From: Blautia sp.
GTDB lineage: Bacteria > Bacillota > Clostridia > Lachnospirales > Lachnospiraceae
Assembly (NCBI GenBank): GCA_026169535.1
Contig: JAPFCU010000018.1
Location: 1 to 64,000, forward strand
Length of the DNA stretch: 64,000 nt
Direction: 5' to 3'
This document shows positions 1 to 8,454 of this stretch, in pieces; position 1 is the first letter of the stretch, and every line of letters begins with the position of its first letter. The translations under genes were made by a program, and so were the position numbers. Below the pieces are notes generated by a model. That model saw only the letters and a program-made list of their open reading frames with translations. It was not told the DNA's origin and ran no database searches.

Positions 1-162
1 ACCAGTCATAACGTTGACTGCGCCAAGTTCACTTTCCTGACCTTTTTCAAAGCCTTCAAGCTCCGGTTTTGTTTCCTCTTCGAATAACATTTCATAAGAA
101 GGATTGTGTACGATTTCTGTGGTTCCGGTAATGCCGTACTTAGTTAAATCAATTTTTGCCAT
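1..162 (-). CDS. pckA: Phosphoenolpyruvate carboxykinase (ATP), N-terminal fragment cut by window edge
   Basis: Minus-strand translation from ATG at 162: [54 protein letters not shown], typical PckA N-terminus. Confidence 0.85.
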   Translation of the reverse strand, partial: MAKIDLTKYGITGTTEIVHNPSYEMLFEEETKPELEGFEKGQESELGAVNVMTG

Positions 163-343
163 CTTACATTTACCTCTTTTCTTAAAATAGTAATAGGATA
201 ACAGCCTGACTGTCAGACCTTATGTTATCTTGTGAAAGAAGTGGAACTATAGCTTTCCTCTATATATTATACATAAAAACAGGACAAAAGCAATAAAAAA
301 TACTTAATAAATAATTTTTTAACAAAGTGGACACAGGTATCTT

Positions 344-1285
344 TTACATTATTTTTTTCAGGAATGAAAAATCATCAGGAAGAGGGGCTTCTATAGAAAT
401 TTCTTTATTTTTAAAGGGATGAAAAAAGCTGACATGCCATGCATGAAGTGCTGCTCTGCAAAAGTACGGGGCATTATCTGAAAAGGCTTCTCCATAAAGC
501 GTATCTCCGATCAGCGGATGACCAATGGTCTTCATATGGATACGTATCTGGTGTGTCCGTCCGGTTTCCAGAAAAAGAGAGACCAAGGACCATTGAGAAG
601 TACTGTGCAGCACCTGAAAGTGGGTGACTGCAGGACGACTGTCCGGAGCCAGCTTATCCTGCTGAGAAAAACATTTCATTTTTCTGGAATCGTCAGGATC
701 CGGTCCTATGGGCAAGGAAATTGTGTGCCGGCTGTTTTCCGGAAATGATCCGGACAGGACAGCCAGATACTCCTTATGATATTCTCCTGTATTCTGCTGT
801 GACTGAAGTCTTGCAGCACAGGTTTTATTTTTGGCAAAAATAACGATACCCGAGGTCTCACGATCCAGTCGTCCCATAGAGCGGACGGTGACAGCCTCCC
901 CCTTCTGACGCAGATACCAGTAGACCTGATTGGAAAGGGTGTCCCTGTAGTGCCTGCCTGAAGGATGAGTGACAATGCCGGAAGGCTTGTTAACAGCGAG
1001 AAGATCCTGATCCTCGTACAAAATACGAACAGGAGAAAGCTCTGTGGAAGGAAGTTTCAGGTGAGAAGAACCCTGGGAAGGCGCCTCAAGGCATACAGAA
1101 AGGATATCTCCGGCGGATACGGATTTAGATACGCGGCATTGGACACCATTACAGAGGATACCTTCGGGGCGGAATTTTGCACGGGAGATTTGTTTTTTTG
1201 TAAGTCCGGCCTGAACTTGAAGGATTTTACCTGCAGTTGCCGGAAGATGTTGTTTTTCTACTATTAATTTCAGGATATGTTCCAT
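344..1285 (-). CDS. RluA family pseudouridine synthase
   Basis: ILYEDQDLLAVNKPSGIVTHPSG, GRLDRETSGIVIFAKN and GRTHQIRIHMKTIGHPLIGDTLYG motifs. Start placed at the MEHIL Met because the longer ORF runs through a tRNA. Confidence 0.9.
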   Translation of the reverse strand: MEHILKLIVEKQHLPATAGKILQVQAGLTKKQISRAKFRPEGILCNGVQCRVSKSVSAGDILSVCLEAPSQGSSHLKLPSTELSPVRILYEDQDLLAVNKPSGIVTHPSGRHYRDTLSNQVYWYLRQKGEAVTVRSMGRLDRETSGIVIFAKNKTCAARLQSQQNTGEYHKEYLAVLSGSFPENSRHTISLPIGPDPDDSRKMKCFSQQDKLAPDSRPAVTHFQVLHSTSQWSLVSLFLETGRTHQIRIHMKTIGHPLIGDTLYGEAFSDNAPYFCRAALHAWHVSFFHPFKNKEISIEAPLPDDFSFLKKIM

Positions 1286-1320
1286 GTGAGCCCTCCGAGA
1301 TTTGTACTGAACCAGAACAA

Positions 1321-1360
1321 AAAAATCCGAAACCACTGATTCAGTGATTCCGGATTTTTT
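1321..1360 (-). terminator. Terminator-like hairpin downstream of tRNA-Trp
   Basis: AAAAATCCG...CCGGATTTTTT inverted repeat with T/A tracts. Confidence 0.6.
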
Positions 1361-1362
1361 AG

Positions 1363-1433
1363 CAGGGGATGAGAGAATCGAACTCCCACCAAAGGTTTTG
1401 GAGACCCCTATCATACCATTTGACCAATCCCCT
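1363..1433 (-). tRNA. tRNA-Trp (CCA)
   Basis: Minus strand AGGGGAT...GGGGTCTCCAAAACCTT...GGGAGTTCGATTCTCTC ATCCCCT G; anticodon loop CTCCAAA. Confidence 0.85.
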
Positions 1434-1486
1434 TTATTTGTACCGAACAAATAACATTATACATGAATAAATATCATTTGTCAAGC

Positions 1487-1573
1487 GGAGATGGAGGGAT
1501 TTGAACCCTCGCACCGGTTGCCCGGCCTACCGCATTTCGAGTGCGGACCCTTCAGCCACTTGGGTACATCTCC
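1487..1573 (-). tRNA. tRNA-Ser (CGA)
   Basis: Minus strand GGAGATG...CCGCA CTCGAAA TGCGG...long variable arm...GGTTCAAATCC...CATCTCC. Confidence 0.92.
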
Positions 1574-1717
1574 AGGATCATTTTTATGACCAGTTATCAT
1601 TATATCGGCTGAAAGAAGGAAAGTCAAATTTTTTTTGGTATATGTTTCTTGACGAAGGAGTAAAGCTATAATATGATAAGAAGAAAACCAGAGCGTGAAG
1701 AGATTACAGGAGGAGCT

Positions 1718-2650
1718 ATGGATATAAAAAAAGAGGCTATTTTAAAGGCTGCCGGGGATCTGACAGAGAATTATGACAGAGAAGAACTGTTTATGCCGAA
1801 AAATGGAAGAAGTCTTCCAAACAGAGCAGTGATCATAGAGCTGGTGAGAGATCTTCGGGCGGTCATCTTCCCGGGATATTTCGGAGAGGATACAGCGGCA
1901 AGAATTTTTCCTGAGCAGTTTACGGCATATCTTTTGAATGACTATTATGACAGGTTAAAATATCAGGTAGAGATTGCATTTCTTTATGCAGATCAGCAGC
2001 TTCAGAAGGAAAAAGCTGAAAAAAGGGCAGAGGAAATCTGCAGCAGTTTCTTTAGAAAGCTTCCGGAGGTACAGAGACGACTTCTGAAGGATGTACAGGC
2101 TGGCTTTGACGGCGACCCTGCGGCAAAAAGCAAAGAAGAGATTATTTCTTCTTATCCGGGTCTGTTTGCCATTTATGTATATCGTCTGGCTCATATACTG
2201 TATCTGGATAAGGTGCCGTATATCCCGCGTATTATGACCGAGTATGCTCATGGCAGAACCGGGATTGATATTAACCCGGGAGCAGAGATAGGAGATTATT
2301 TCTTTATAGACCATGGTACTGGGGTAGTGATCGGTGAGACCACGGAAATCGGCAATAATGTGAAATTGTATCAGGGTGTGACCTTGGGTGCTCTTTCCAC
2401 GAGACAGGGCCAGCAGCTTGCAGATGTGAAACGTCATCCTACCATCCGAGACAATGTGACTATCTATTCCAATTCCACAGTTTTGGGAGGAGAGACTGTG
2501 ATCGGAGAAAATACGATTATTGGAGGAAATACGTTTATCACTTCTTCCATTCCGGCCAATACAAAGGTCAGTGCCAAGAGTCCGGAACTTGTGATCAAAC
2601 AGCCCAAAAATACGGTGTCACAGGCGGCTGTATGGGACTGGGAAAATTAA
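1718..2650 (+). CDS. Serine O-acetyltransferase (EpsC/CysE type)
   Basis: Hexapeptide repeats [57 protein letters not shown] before ATG 1718. Confidence 0.92.
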   Translation: MDIKKEAILKAAGDLTENYDREELFMPKNGRSLPNRAVIIELVRDLRAVIFPGYFGEDTAARIFPEQFTAYLLNDYYDRLKYQVEIAFLYADQQLQKEKAEKRAEEICSSFFRKLPEVQRRLLKDVQAGFDGDPAAKSKEEIISSYPGLFAIYVYRLAHILYLDKVPYIPRIMTEYAHGRTGIDINPGAEIGDYFFIDHGTGVVIGETTEIGNNVKLYQGVTLGALSTRQGQQLADVKRHPTIRDNVTIYSNSTVLGGETVIGENTIIGGNTFITSSIPANTKVSAKSPELVIKQPKNTVSQAAVWDWEN

Positions 2651-2755
2651 TTTAAAAAAAATAAAACTTTTTTTCAAAAAGGTGTTGACAAATATATAAA
2701 AGTGATATATACTCAGTATCGTTGTAGCGAACAACACAACAACACAGCGGTACAC

Positions 2756-2826
2756 GCGGGTGTAGTTCAATGGTAGAACACCAGCCTTCCAAGCTGGATA
2801 CGTGGGTTCGATTCCCATCACCCGCT
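2756..2826 (+). tRNA. tRNA-Gly (TCC)
   Basis: GCGGGTGTAGTTCAATGGTAGAAC...CCAGC CTTCCAA GCTGG...GGGTTCGATTCCC..CACCCGC. Confidence 0.95.
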
Positions 2827-2831
2827 CTTAT

Positions 2832-2904
2832 GCGATAGTGGCGTAGTTGGTAACGCGCGACCTTGCCAAGGTCGAGACCGCGGGTTCGAGCCCCGTCTAT
2901 CGCT
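2832..2904 (+). tRNA. tRNA-Gly (GCC), copy 1
   Basis: GCGATAGTGGCGTAGTTGGTAAC...CGACC TTGCCAA GGTCG...GGGTTCGAGCCCC..CTATCGC T. Confidence 0.95.
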
Positions 2905-2908
2905 CTTG

Positions 2909-2938
2909 AGAGTCAGGAAAAATCCTGACTCTTTTTTT
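2909..2938 (+). terminator. Intrinsic terminator after tRNA-Gly pair
   Basis: AGAGTCAGGA-aaaa-TCCTGACTCT followed by TTTTTT. Confidence 0.9.
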
Positions 2939-3034
2939 GTCAGAAAAGCAGTACATTTTGTACTGACTTTCCTGGTTATAGAGTTTGAAGTGAACTTGTC
3001 CGATTTGTTAAAAATATTCCAAGAGCAATAAATC

Positions 3035-3199
3035 TTAATGATCTTTTAGCTGATATGCAACCAGGGCTATATTCCAAAATCCCTGTTTGTTCAATTCTCT
3101 TTCACAGTCTCTTATTTTTTTTATACAGGTATCCGGAAGATCTGCAATTGATGATTCAGGAAAAGAAGCTGGATTGTTCGTTTTTTCTGATGTGTTCAT
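3035..3199 (-). CDS. Small hypothetical protein (54 aa)
   Basis: MNTSEKTNNPASFPESSIADLPDTCIKKIRDCERELNKQGFWNIALVAYQLKDH; ATG overlaps stop of upstream DUF378 gene; GGAGG RBS. Confidence 0.6.
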   Translation of the reverse strand: MNTSEKTNNPASFPESSIADLPDTCIKKIRDCERELNKQGFWNIALVAYQLKDH

Positions 3200-3414
3200 G
3201 ATACCTCCTGTTTCTCGCGATCCACTAGACCATAGAAGGAAAGAAGATACAGACCGCACAAACCTACCAGTCCATAGATGATTCGAGATATCCAGCTCAT
3301 ACTTCCAAAGAGAAGAGAAACGAGGTTCAGGTCAAAGAAGCCGATCAGTCCCCAGTTGACTGCACCAATAACTGCGATCGTAAGTGAAAAATAATTTAAA
3401 AATTTATTATTCAT
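3196..3414 (-). CDS. DUF378 family small membrane protein
   Basis: LTIAVIGAVNWGLIGFFDLNLVSLLFG...IIYGLVGLCGLYLL, DUF378-type signature. Confidence 0.85.
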   Translation of the reverse strand: MNNKFLNYFSLTIAVIGAVNWGLIGFFDLNLVSLLFGSMSWISRIIYGLVGLCGLYLLSFYGLVDREKQEVS

Positions 3415-3449
3415 ATGTCACCATCCTTTCATGAACTTAGTATTTCGAA

Positions 3450-3487
3450 AAGTAAAAAAAATATTCGCAGCAATTTCTGCTGCGAAT
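3450..3487 (-). terminator. Terminator of the DUF5067-like gene
   Basis: ATTCGCAGCA-gaaat-TGCTGCGAAT then T-tract on the minus strand. Confidence 0.8.
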
Positions 3488-3501
3488 ACAAAAATATATT
3501 T

Positions 3502-4638
3502 TTATTTTATTTTGATGATCTGGGAAGTAATGGTTCCGCCTCCAAAACTAAAGGCTTCTCCGGCTTCGAGAGTTACATCTGTTTCATCTGCAAGGGCAAA
3601 TGCCTGGCATACGGTAACTGCCTGTCCAGGCTGGACCTCTGCCATAAACTGATCGATGGCATTGTCATCAGATTCCGGAATAGCAGCTGAAAGAGGCTGT
3701 CCGTTCTGATATGCCTGGAGATTTACGTCTACCATGGCGCTGGATACAGAAGAACCGTTGTTGCTGTAATCGTAATAAACGAGAAGACAGGGAGCTCCGG
3801 AAACATCTTTTGCCACACGGTGCTGTTTGTAATGGATTGTGAATTTGTCATTGCTCATATCTATAGTGCTGGCAGAGTCGGTAGTTTGTGCAGTCTGTTC
3901 CTGCTGGGAATCGGAAGTTTCCATTTCTACCAGCGATTGATTGATCTCGTCCTGTACATTGGTAAAGTTTGCTGACATAAATTTTACGGTTTCTGCATCC
4001 AGAGAAACAATTTTCCAATAGCCGCCTGCTTTGATCAGAGGATAGGTGATTTCGGTTTCTGCAAATTTATCTTGCACAGTTCCTGCTTTTTCTTCCAGAA
4101 GTGCTGCAAGCTTCTGCTGAGTCTGCTCCTCGGTAAGTTCTTCTCCGGAAAAGGCTGTAGAGACAATCTGTTTCAGGAATTCTGTAATGGTTTCTTTGTA
4201 AATATCAGAACCGTCGATATAGCGGATCTTTGCTGTGACATTAGCAGTTCCATTGGCGAGACTGAAAGAAGTTTTCTTAATCTCAAAGGTCATTTTTTGA
4301 TTTACATTCTGAAAAAATGCAGTATATGCATTGTTAGTGATATCTGCATTGTCCAGAGCTGACATATCATTGCTTTGGAGCTGAGATTTCATTCCGTCAA
4401 AGTTCAGTTTCTGGATATCCCCAAGAAATGTTTTAACAGTATTTATGGGCTTCTGACGCTCCATAAAATAATATCCGACACCTCCGGCAGCCGCCAGGAT
4501 CAGTACTGTCAGAAAGATGATCAATCCTGTTTTTTTTCTTTTTTTCTTGATCGGGGTTTTATGTTCCGGATCATCCGGTATGACTGTTTCAGAAGTACGA
4601 GATGATTCTTCAGACTTCTTCAGATTTTCTGTATCCAT
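3502..4638 (-). CDS. Membrane-anchored DUF5067/DUF5105-like protein
   Basis: Single N-terminal TM (KKKRKKTGLIIFLTVLILAAAGGVGYYF); C-terminal immunoglobulin-like DUF5067-type segment. Confidence 0.6.
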   Translation of the reverse strand: MDTENLKKSEESSRTSETVIPDDPEHKTPIKKKRKKTGLIIFLTVLILAAAGGVGYYFMERQKPINTVKTFLGDIQKLNFDGMKSQLQSNDMSALDNADITNNAYTAFFQNVNQKMTFEIKKTSFSLANGTANVTAKIRYIDGSDIYKETITEFLKQIVSTAFSGEELTEEQTQQKLAALLEEKAGTVQDKFAETEITYPLIKAGGYWKIVSLDAETVKFMSANFTNVQDEINQSLVEMETSDSQQEQTAQTTDSASTIDMSNDKFTIHYKQHRVAKDVSGAPCLLVYYDYSNNGSSVSSAMVDVNLQAYQNGQPLSAAIPESDDNAIDQFMAEVQPGQAVTVCQAFALADETDVTLEAGEAFSFGGGTITSQIIKIK

Positions 4639-4900
4639 AGTGCCTCCTTATTTACTTTATGATTCTTATATGATACCCTTTTATTATAGCAGAGCGAGTC
4701 CTTATTTGACAAGCATATAAGAAGAGGCAGTGCTTAAGGATGCACATTTTTGCTGTGAACTGTGGGGATTACAGACCAGGATGAAGACGGGGATAGAATA
4801 GTCCACATACCAGTATATAAAAGGATTTGTCATATGGGCTGGTATGATTGGATATCAGTTGTGACAGATGGCGGGGGGCAATGAGCAGGAGGACATAGTT

Positions 4901-5830
4901 ATGGTAAAAAGATACAGACGTTTTTTCAGATCAGAGGCAGATGGACTGAGGATATCAGTACTGAGTATTTGTCCAGAGGAGCAGCCTTATAAGGGAATCG
5001 TGCAGATCGTCCATGGAATGAGCGAGCATAAGGAAAGATATGAGCCATTTATGGAATATATGGCAGCTTTAGGATATATGACGGTAATACATGATCACAG
5101 AGGTCATGGACAGAGTGTGAAATCCGGAGATGATCTGGGATATATGTATGGCGGAGGTGCAGATGCCATGCTTGCGGATATCGGAACAGTCAATAAAAAT
5201 ATAAGGGAAATGTTTCCGGATCTTCCATTGATCCTTTTTGGACACAGTATGGGATCTTTGGCAGTCAGGGCATTTGCAGCGGAGCATGACGATTCCATGG
5301 ATATGCTGATCGTGTGTGGATCACCCAGTGATCAGAAAGCAAAAACGCTGGGAAAGGTGATCGCAAATGTGGAAGGCAGAATTTTTGGTATGAGGCATAA
5401 AAGCCGAATACTGGAATTTTTGTCCTTTGGAACTTTTGCATTGAAATTTTCAGAAGAAAAAAATAAAAATGCCTGGATCTGCTCAGACCCGGATGTATAT
5501 GAGGCATATTCCAATTCGGAACTTTGTGGATTTACTTTTACAGATGATGCATATCTGGCACTTTTTGATCTGATGAAAAGAGCCTATGATGTCAAGCACT
5601 GGAAATGTACAAGACCTGAAATGCCGGTGCTGTTTATCAGCGGTGCGGAAGACCCCTGTCTGGGCAGTGTGCGTCAGTTTGCTTCTGCCGTAAAGAATAT
5701 GAGAAGTGCAGGATATCGTGATGTGAAGGGAAAGCTTTATCAAGGAATGCGTCATGAAATTTTGAATGAGAAGGATAAAGAAAAGGTATATCATGATATT
5801 GCTGTTTATATGAAAAAAAAGGGATTTTAA
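4901..5830 (+). CDS. Alpha/beta hydrolase (lysophospholipase/monoacylglycerol lipase-like)
   Basis: QIVHGMSEHKERYEPFMEYMAALGYMTVIHDHRGHGQS, GHSMGS nucleophile elbow, FISGAEDP, GMRHEILNE. Confidence 0.9.
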   Translation: MVKRYRRFFRSEADGLRISVLSICPEEQPYKGIVQIVHGMSEHKERYEPFMEYMAALGYMTVIHDHRGHGQSVKSGDDLGYMYGGGADAMLADIGTVNKNIREMFPDLPLILFGHSMGSLAVRAFAAEHDDSMDMLIVCGSPSDQKAKTLGKVIANVEGRIFGMRHKSRILEFLSFGTFALKFSEEKNKNAWICSDPDVYEAYSNSELCGFTFTDDAYLALFDLMKRAYDVKHWKCTRPEMPVLFISGAEDPCLGSVRQFASAVKNMRSAGYRDVKGKLYQGMRHEILNEKDKEKVYHDIAVYMKKKGF

Positions 5831-5890
5831 GGAATAGAAGTACAGTTTTCGTCCATACTATCGGTAAAGAATCGTATGGAGGGTATTAAA

Positions 5891-6043
5891 GTGAAAAAAA
5901 TATGGAAAATTCTTTTTTTAGTTCTGATGTTAGTACTTTCCTTTTCGGGATGCAGACAGAAAACTGTACAGAAAGATAACAGAGAACTGGTAAGGACCGG
6001 GGAGAAATCCCCGGTTTTCTGTTTTCTGTTTAGAGGGAAATGA
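5891..6043 (+). CDS. Putative short lipoprotein or lipoprotein remnant (50 aa, GTG start)
   Basis: VKKIWKILFLVLMLVLSFSGCRQKTVQKDNRELVRTGEKSPVFCFLFRGK*; lipobox-like LSFSGC; GGAGGG RBS; 3' end lies in a terminator-like hairpin. Confidence 0.45.
   Translation: MKKIWKILFLVLMLVLSFSGCRQKTVQKDNRELVRTGEKSPVFCFLFRGK
5995..6030 (+). terminator. Terminator-like hairpin
   Basis: ACCGGGGA-gaaa-TCCCCGGTTTTCTGTTTTCTG. Confidence 0.6.
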
Positions 6044-6169
6044 AGAATCAAAATAGAATCAAAATGACAATCTTTGCAAAAGGGATTCTCCTTGACCGTC
6101 CTGTATAGGATTGGTATAATTAGGCTATTGTACGAAATTTTTTTATACATACAACGAAGGAGAAAATAT

Positions 6170-7714
6170 ATGAGAGCAAGCGGTGTTTTAATGGGAATCT
6201 CAAGTCTTCCATCTTCTTATGGAATTGGTTGTTTTTCCAGAGAGGCGTATGAATTTGTGGATAAGCTGGCAGAAGCAGGGCAGAAGTATTGGCAGATCCT
6301 TCCTCTGGGACCTACAGGCTATGGGGATTCGCCGTATCAGTCCTGTTCTACATTTGCCGGAAATCCTTATTTTATCGATTTGGAAGAACTGATCAGGGAA
6401 AATCTTCTTACGAAAGAGGAATGTGATTCCTGTAACTGGGGAGAAGAACCAGGCTATGTGGATTATGAAAAAATGTATAACAACCGTTTTCCTCTTCTGA
6501 GAAAGGCATATGAAAGAGCTGACCTGGAACATGACAGCGAGTATCAGGGATTTGTGAGAGAATATCAGATCTGGCTGAAAGATTATGCTCTTTATATGGC
6601 GATTAAAAACAGCAGAAACGGGGAAAGCTGGCTGGACTGGCCCGAGGAGCTTCGGGACAGAAATTCAGGATATGTAAGAAAAGCTGAAAATGAACTGTCA
6701 GAAGAAGTAGAGTTTTACTGTTTTCAGCAGTATCTTTTTGAAAAGCAGTGGAAAAAACTGAAGAAATATGCCAATAAAAAAGGCATTCGCATTATTGGCG
6801 ATGTTCCAATCTATGTGGCACTGGACAGTGCAGATGTATGGGCGGATCCAGCGTTGTTCCAGATTGGTGAGGATTATGTGCCAGAGGCAGTGGCAGGATG
6901 TCCTCCGGACGCTTTTTCTGCTACAGGGCAGCTGTGGGGAAATCCTCTTTATGACTGGAAAAAACACAAGGCAACAGGCTATGCATGGTGGATTCAGAGA
7001 ATGACATACTGCATGGAACGTTATGATGTGGCAAGAATTGATCATTTCAGAGGCTTTGACGAATATTATTCCATTCCCTATGGAGATGAAACTGCGGAAA
7101 AGGGTCACTGGGAAGATGGCCCGGGACTGGAACTGTTTGAAGTTCTGAAAAAGAATGTTCCGGAGCTTAGAGTGATTGCAGAAGATCTGGGATTTCTTAC
7201 TGACAGTGTGGTACAGCTGGTGAAGGCTACCGGTTTTCCGGGGATGAAGGTTCTGCAGTTCGCCTTTGACGGAAGCGAGGACAGCAGTTATCTTCCTCAT
7301 AAATATGAAAAAAATTGTGTCGTATACACAGGAACACATGATAATGAGACTACAAAAGGCTGGCTGGAAGGCCTTCAGGGACATGACAAAGATTTTGTCC
7401 GTGCGTATATCAACTGCTATGATAAGCCTGTTAACGACTGCGTATGGGGTCTGATTCGTACTGCGCTTTCCAGCGTGGCAGATCTGGCTGTGATTCCGGT
7501 ACAGGACTATCTTTGTCTCGGCAATGAGGCAAGAATGAATGCACCGTCTACATTGGGCCTTAACTGGAGATGGAGAATTGACAGGGAAATGCTTTCAGAT
7601 ATAACGATTTATACGATGAGAGAATTGAACCGCATTTACGGACGTCTGCAAAAACCAGAAGAGACGGAGACAAAAGAAGAGGAAAAAGATGTGCCTGCAG
7701 AAGCAGATCTGTAA
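6170..7714 (+). CDS. malQ: 4-alpha-glucanotransferase
   Basis: GILMGISSLPSSYGIGCFS-type start, LPLGPTGYGDSPYQS, VARIDHFRGFDEYY, VIAEDLG, GTHDNETTKGW. Confidence 0.95.
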   Translation: MRASGVLMGISSLPSSYGIGCFSREAYEFVDKLAEAGQKYWQILPLGPTGYGDSPYQSCSTFAGNPYFIDLEELIRENLLTKEECDSCNWGEEPGYVDYEKMYNNRFPLLRKAYERADLEHDSEYQGFVREYQIWLKDYALYMAIKNSRNGESWLDWPEELRDRNSGYVRKAENELSEEVEFYCFQQYLFEKQWKKLKKYANKKGIRIIGDVPIYVALDSADVWADPALFQIGEDYVPEAVAGCPPDAFSATGQLWGNPLYDWKKHKATGYAWWIQRMTYCMERYDVARIDHFRGFDEYYSIPYGDETAEKGHWEDGPGLELFEVLKKNVPELRVIAEDLGFLTDSVVQLVKATGFPGMKVLQFAFDGSEDSSYLPHKYEKNCVVYTGTHDNETTKGWLEGLQGHDKDFVRAYINCYDKPVNDCVWGLIRTALSSVADLAVIPVQDYLCLGNEARMNAPSTLGLNWRWRIDREMLSDITIYTMRELNRIYGRLQKPEETETKEEEKDVPAEADL

Positions 7715-7737
7715 AAACAGGAAAGGAACTTTTATTT

Positions 7738-8223
7738 ATGGAAGACAACAAAAAAGAAGAAGTGGAACAGACTCAGGAAACAGAGATTAAGCTGTCTGAG
7801 GAAGAAAAGGCAGAAGAAACCAAAACAGAAAATTCGAAGGATCAGGGACTTCCGGGAACAAGTGTGGGACTGATGCTTCTAGCAGGATTTTACCTGGTAT
7901 ATACAGGGTATAAACTTTGCTCCAATGTTCTGGCAGGTGAAGAGGGCGCAAGCTGGGGATTTATGGTAGCCGGAATTGCATTTCTTGTGATTGGTGCCGG
8001 AATGCTTTTTGTCAGCGGAAAAAATCTACTCAGGAGAAATCAGGCAAAAAGAGAAGCAGCAGAACAGGAGAGAGAACAGAATCCTCAGCCGGATGCAGAG
8101 GAAGCGCCGAAACGGATGAGCATTGCAGAACGTGCCAGACTTGCAGAAAGTGTAGCAGAAAAAGAAGCCCAGGAAGCTTCCGAAAAAGAAAATACAGATA
8201 CAGAGGATTCTGATCTGGAATAA
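7738..8223 (+). CDS. Hypothetical membrane protein with charged termini
   Basis: Two central hydrophobic segments between acidic N-terminus and Glu/Ala-rich coiled C-terminus. Confidence 0.7.
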   Translation: MEDNKKEEVEQTQETEIKLSEEEKAEETKTENSKDQGLPGTSVGLMLLAGFYLVYTGYKLCSNVLAGEEGASWGFMVAGIAFLVIGAGMLFVSGKNLLRRNQAKREAAEQEREQNPQPDAEEAPKRMSIAERARLAESVAEKEAQEASEKENTDTEDSDLE

Positions 8224-8281
8224 AATTTCAGGGGGGACAGCCAGCAGCTGTCTCCTTTTTTTACTTAATTAAAAATTTATA

Positions 8282-8310
8282 TTGACAATGGTATTTTCTG
8301 GGACTATAAT
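8282..8310 (+). promoter_or_regulatory. Sigma-A promoter for metY
   Basis: TTGACA - 17 bp - TATAAT. Confidence 0.85.
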
Positions 8311-8312
8311 CA

Positions 8313-8329
8313 TACCAACTTAGTTGGTA
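8313..8329 (+). promoter_or_regulatory. Palindromic operator TACCAACTTAGTTGGTA
   Basis: Perfect 7-bp inverted repeat with 3-bp spacer directly after the -10 box; possibly an Rrf2/CymR-type site (inference). Confidence 0.6.
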
Positions 8330-8356
8330 GGCTGATAAAAAGGAAAGGAGTAACCT

Positions 8357-8434
8357 TTGTATCGCATAAATGACAGTGGGATAACAATCGCTTACAGCCG
8401 GGAGACTTCAATGTCGGAGTCTTGCGGTTTTTAG
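8357..8434 (+). CDS. Putative leader peptide (25 aa, TTG start) upstream of metY
   Basis: LYRINDSGITIAYSRETSMSESCGF*; GGAG RBS 7 nt upstream; overlaps an attenuator-like hairpin. Confidence 0.4.
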   Translation: MYRINDSGITIAYSRETSMSESCGF

Positions 8435-8440
8435 TTTTTC
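8396..8440 (+). terminator. Attenuator-like hairpin in metY leader
   Basis: CCGGGAGACTTC-aatgtc-GGAGTCTTGCGG (11 of 12 pairs, incl. G-U) followed by TTTTTAGTTTTTC, upstream of metY ATG. Confidence 0.5.
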
Positions 8441-8454
8441 AGGAGGAGATTATT

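Noticed and set aside
6698-7384. 228-aa minus-strand ORF opposite malQ
   Set aside because: Shadow ORF of malQ.
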